From the NCBI GenBank assembly GCA_947374505.1, contig CANCCE010000154.1, positions 1 to 6,593 of the forward strand: 6,593 nt of DNA, read 5' to 3'. The notes beneath the pieces were generated by a model. The model made no database searches. It was not told the DNA's origin and saw only the letters and a list, made by a program, of their open reading frames with translations. Positions 5,943 through 6,593 of this stretch are shown piece after piece. The DNA is from Comamonadaceae bacterium (GTDB taxonomy: Bacteria; Pseudomonadota; Gammaproteobacteria; Burkholderiales; Burkholderiaceae_C). Each line of letters begins with the position of its first letter. The first letter of the stretch is position 1. The translations under genes were made by a program, and so were the position numbers.

Positions 5943-6467
5943 TTAACGGTGCCAGCGCTTGAAGCCGATTCGCATTCGCCATGCTAATTTGACACTGACG
6001 TAGGCTAGCGGGGCGCCAACCACTGCGAACAAGCCCATGCCTAATGCGGCCGGCGCACCAAAGCTGGTGATCCAATCCATGATGCCCGCCGCACGACTGA
6101 CCACTGGTTCGAGGTCGGGCACGGGGCCCGATGTCCCCAGCAGAGTGCCACCGACCTTGTAGGCCAGCCACAACCAAAACGCCAGCGTGAAGGGATTGGT
6201 GATCAGCGTCAAGCCGGCGGCGACGGGAATATTGCCACGCCACCACACACAATGAGCCGCCGCAAATAAAAACTGTCCAAAGGGCACGGCAAAAGCCCAA
6301 AAGATGCCGATGGCCGCCCCGCGTGCGACGGCTTCGTGGCGAACATGCCACAAACCAGGTTCCAGCAATCGGTGCGACAAAGGTTTGAGCCAAGGATGTA
6401 ACGCCAGCGTGTGACGGTCTGGCAGGGATTGCTTGATGCCTTGTACCCAGGATGATTTCTTATCCAC
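5943..6467 (-). CDS. DUF2062 family membrane protein
   Basis: This is a 174-residue integral membrane protein of unknown function. A basic, amphipathic N-terminus (1-49) precedes three hydrophobic stretches at about 50-72, 80-104 and 134-160, and the protein ends in a positively charged tail (164-174). The A-V-P-F-G-Q-F-L-F-A-A segment (60-70) and N79-I-P-V-A-A followed by T-N-P-F-T (90-94) are the pattern I recall for DUF2062, seen also as a domain next to glycosyltransferases in some proteins. The start is GTG at 6467, the only usual start codon ahead of the domain in the visible sequence; it has no convincing Shine-Dalgarno. The frame stays open without a stop all the way to the window edge at 6593, so a start outside cannot be fully excluded. 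The gap of 45 bases to the aminotransferase gene shows no promoter, so it may head the same transcript. Confidence 0.85.
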   Translation of the reverse strand: MDKKSSWVQGIKQSLPDRHTLALHPWLKPLSHRLLEPGLWHVRHEAVARGAAIGIFWAFAVPFGQFLFAAAHCVWWRGNIPVAAGLTLITNPFTLAFWLWLAYKVGGTLLGTSGPVPDLEPVVSRAAGIMDWITSFGAPAALGMGLFAVVGAPLAYVSVKLAWRMRIGFKRWHR

Positions 6468-6523
6468 TGTCTGCGATTTTTTGTGAAATTGATACGTCGT
6501 TGCACCGATTCGGGAAATTTTTC

Positions 6524-6554
6524 TTGACGATGCGCACGGGTTTCTACTTATAAT
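6524..6554 (+). promoter_or_regulatory. Sigma-70-type promoter pointing out of the window
   Basis: TTGACG (6524-6529) and a perfect TATAAT (6549-6554) are separated by 19 bases, slightly longer than the ideal 17. An AT-rich run (6515-6523) directly upstream of the -35 box could act as an UP element. The 126-base stretch 6468-6593 holds no gene on the plus strand, so this promoter probably drives a gene that begins beyond 6593, divergent from the DUF2062 gene. No comparable promoter reading leftwards is seen in the same stretch. The call rests on motif matches only. Confidence 0.55.
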
Positions 6555-6555
6555 A

Positions 6556-6579
6556 AGCGGCTTTGCTAAGTAGCGGCTT
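6556..6579 (+). repeat. Short direct repeat AGCGGCTT downstream of the promoter
   Basis: AGCGGCTT occurs at 6556-6563 and again at 6572-6579, a spacing of 16 bases start to start, immediately after the TATAAT box and therefore around or just after the expected transcription start. Between them lies GCTAAGTAGC, an imperfect palindrome with a two-base centre. The arrangement could be an operator or part of a leader, but copies of eight bases can occur by chance. Confidence 0.35.
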
Positions 6580-6593
6580 GTAACCTTGGCGTA

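Noticed and set aside
5758..6393. Minus-strand open frame of 211 codons in another frame over DUF2062 and dat
   Set aside because: It overlaps two real genes, and its product is Arg/Gly/His-rich like a frame-shifted reading; the membrane protein and aminotransferase frames explain this DNA.

Overview
The window reads as ordinary chromosome of a betaproteobacterium, most likely order Burkholderiales and plausibly Comamonadaceae (Rhodoferax/Polaromonas-like). This rests on recalled resemblance of the proteins to that group and on two familiar gene orders: EIIA(Man)-HPr-EI, and aminotransferase-DUF493-lipB-lipA. No search was run. Base composition looks moderately GC-rich by eye and uniform. I see no insertion sequence, phage gene, CRISPR array, tRNA or rRNA.

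Left half, plus strand (1-2909): the 3' part of an MFS transporter gene, then three phosphotransferase-system (PTS) genes packed without gaps: a mannose-family EIIA, HPr (ptsH) and Enzyme I (ptsI). Every junction overlaps (ATGA, then 32 bases, then ATGA), so this is almost certainly one translationally coupled operon. No sugar-specific EIIB or EIIC gene is present, which fits the 'regulatory PTS' of many betaproteobacteria: phosphate passes from PEP to EI (His208), HPr (His15) and EIIA (His9) and acts mainly as a metabolic signal. HPr also keeps Ser46 in the context phosphorylated by HPr kinase.

Right half, minus strand (6467 down to 2927): a DUF2062 membrane protein gene, then a D-amino acid (D-alanine) aminotransferase gene, a DUF493/UPF0250 (YbeD-like) gene, lipB and lipA. 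The last four are tightly spaced or overlapping and form the lipoate biosynthesis unit: LipB moves the octanoyl group from acyl-carrier protein to lipoyl domains and LipA inserts the two sulphurs. The aminotransferase supplies or recycles D-amino acids for peptidoglycan; its place beside lipB-lipA is a recurring but unexplained arrangement.

The two operons converge with 17 bases between the ptsI and lipA stops and no visible terminator. The only substantial non-coding stretch, 6468-6593, carries a good sigma-70-type promoter pointing right, out of the window.

I did not find a convincing undescribed system. The points most worth a second look are a CCC-C slip site that could fuse EIIA to HPr, the EIIA/HPr overlap with its His/Gln-rich tail, the MFS-PTS coupling, the aminotransferase-lipoate linkage, the extra loop in LipB, and the undecided 5' end of the DUF2062 gene.
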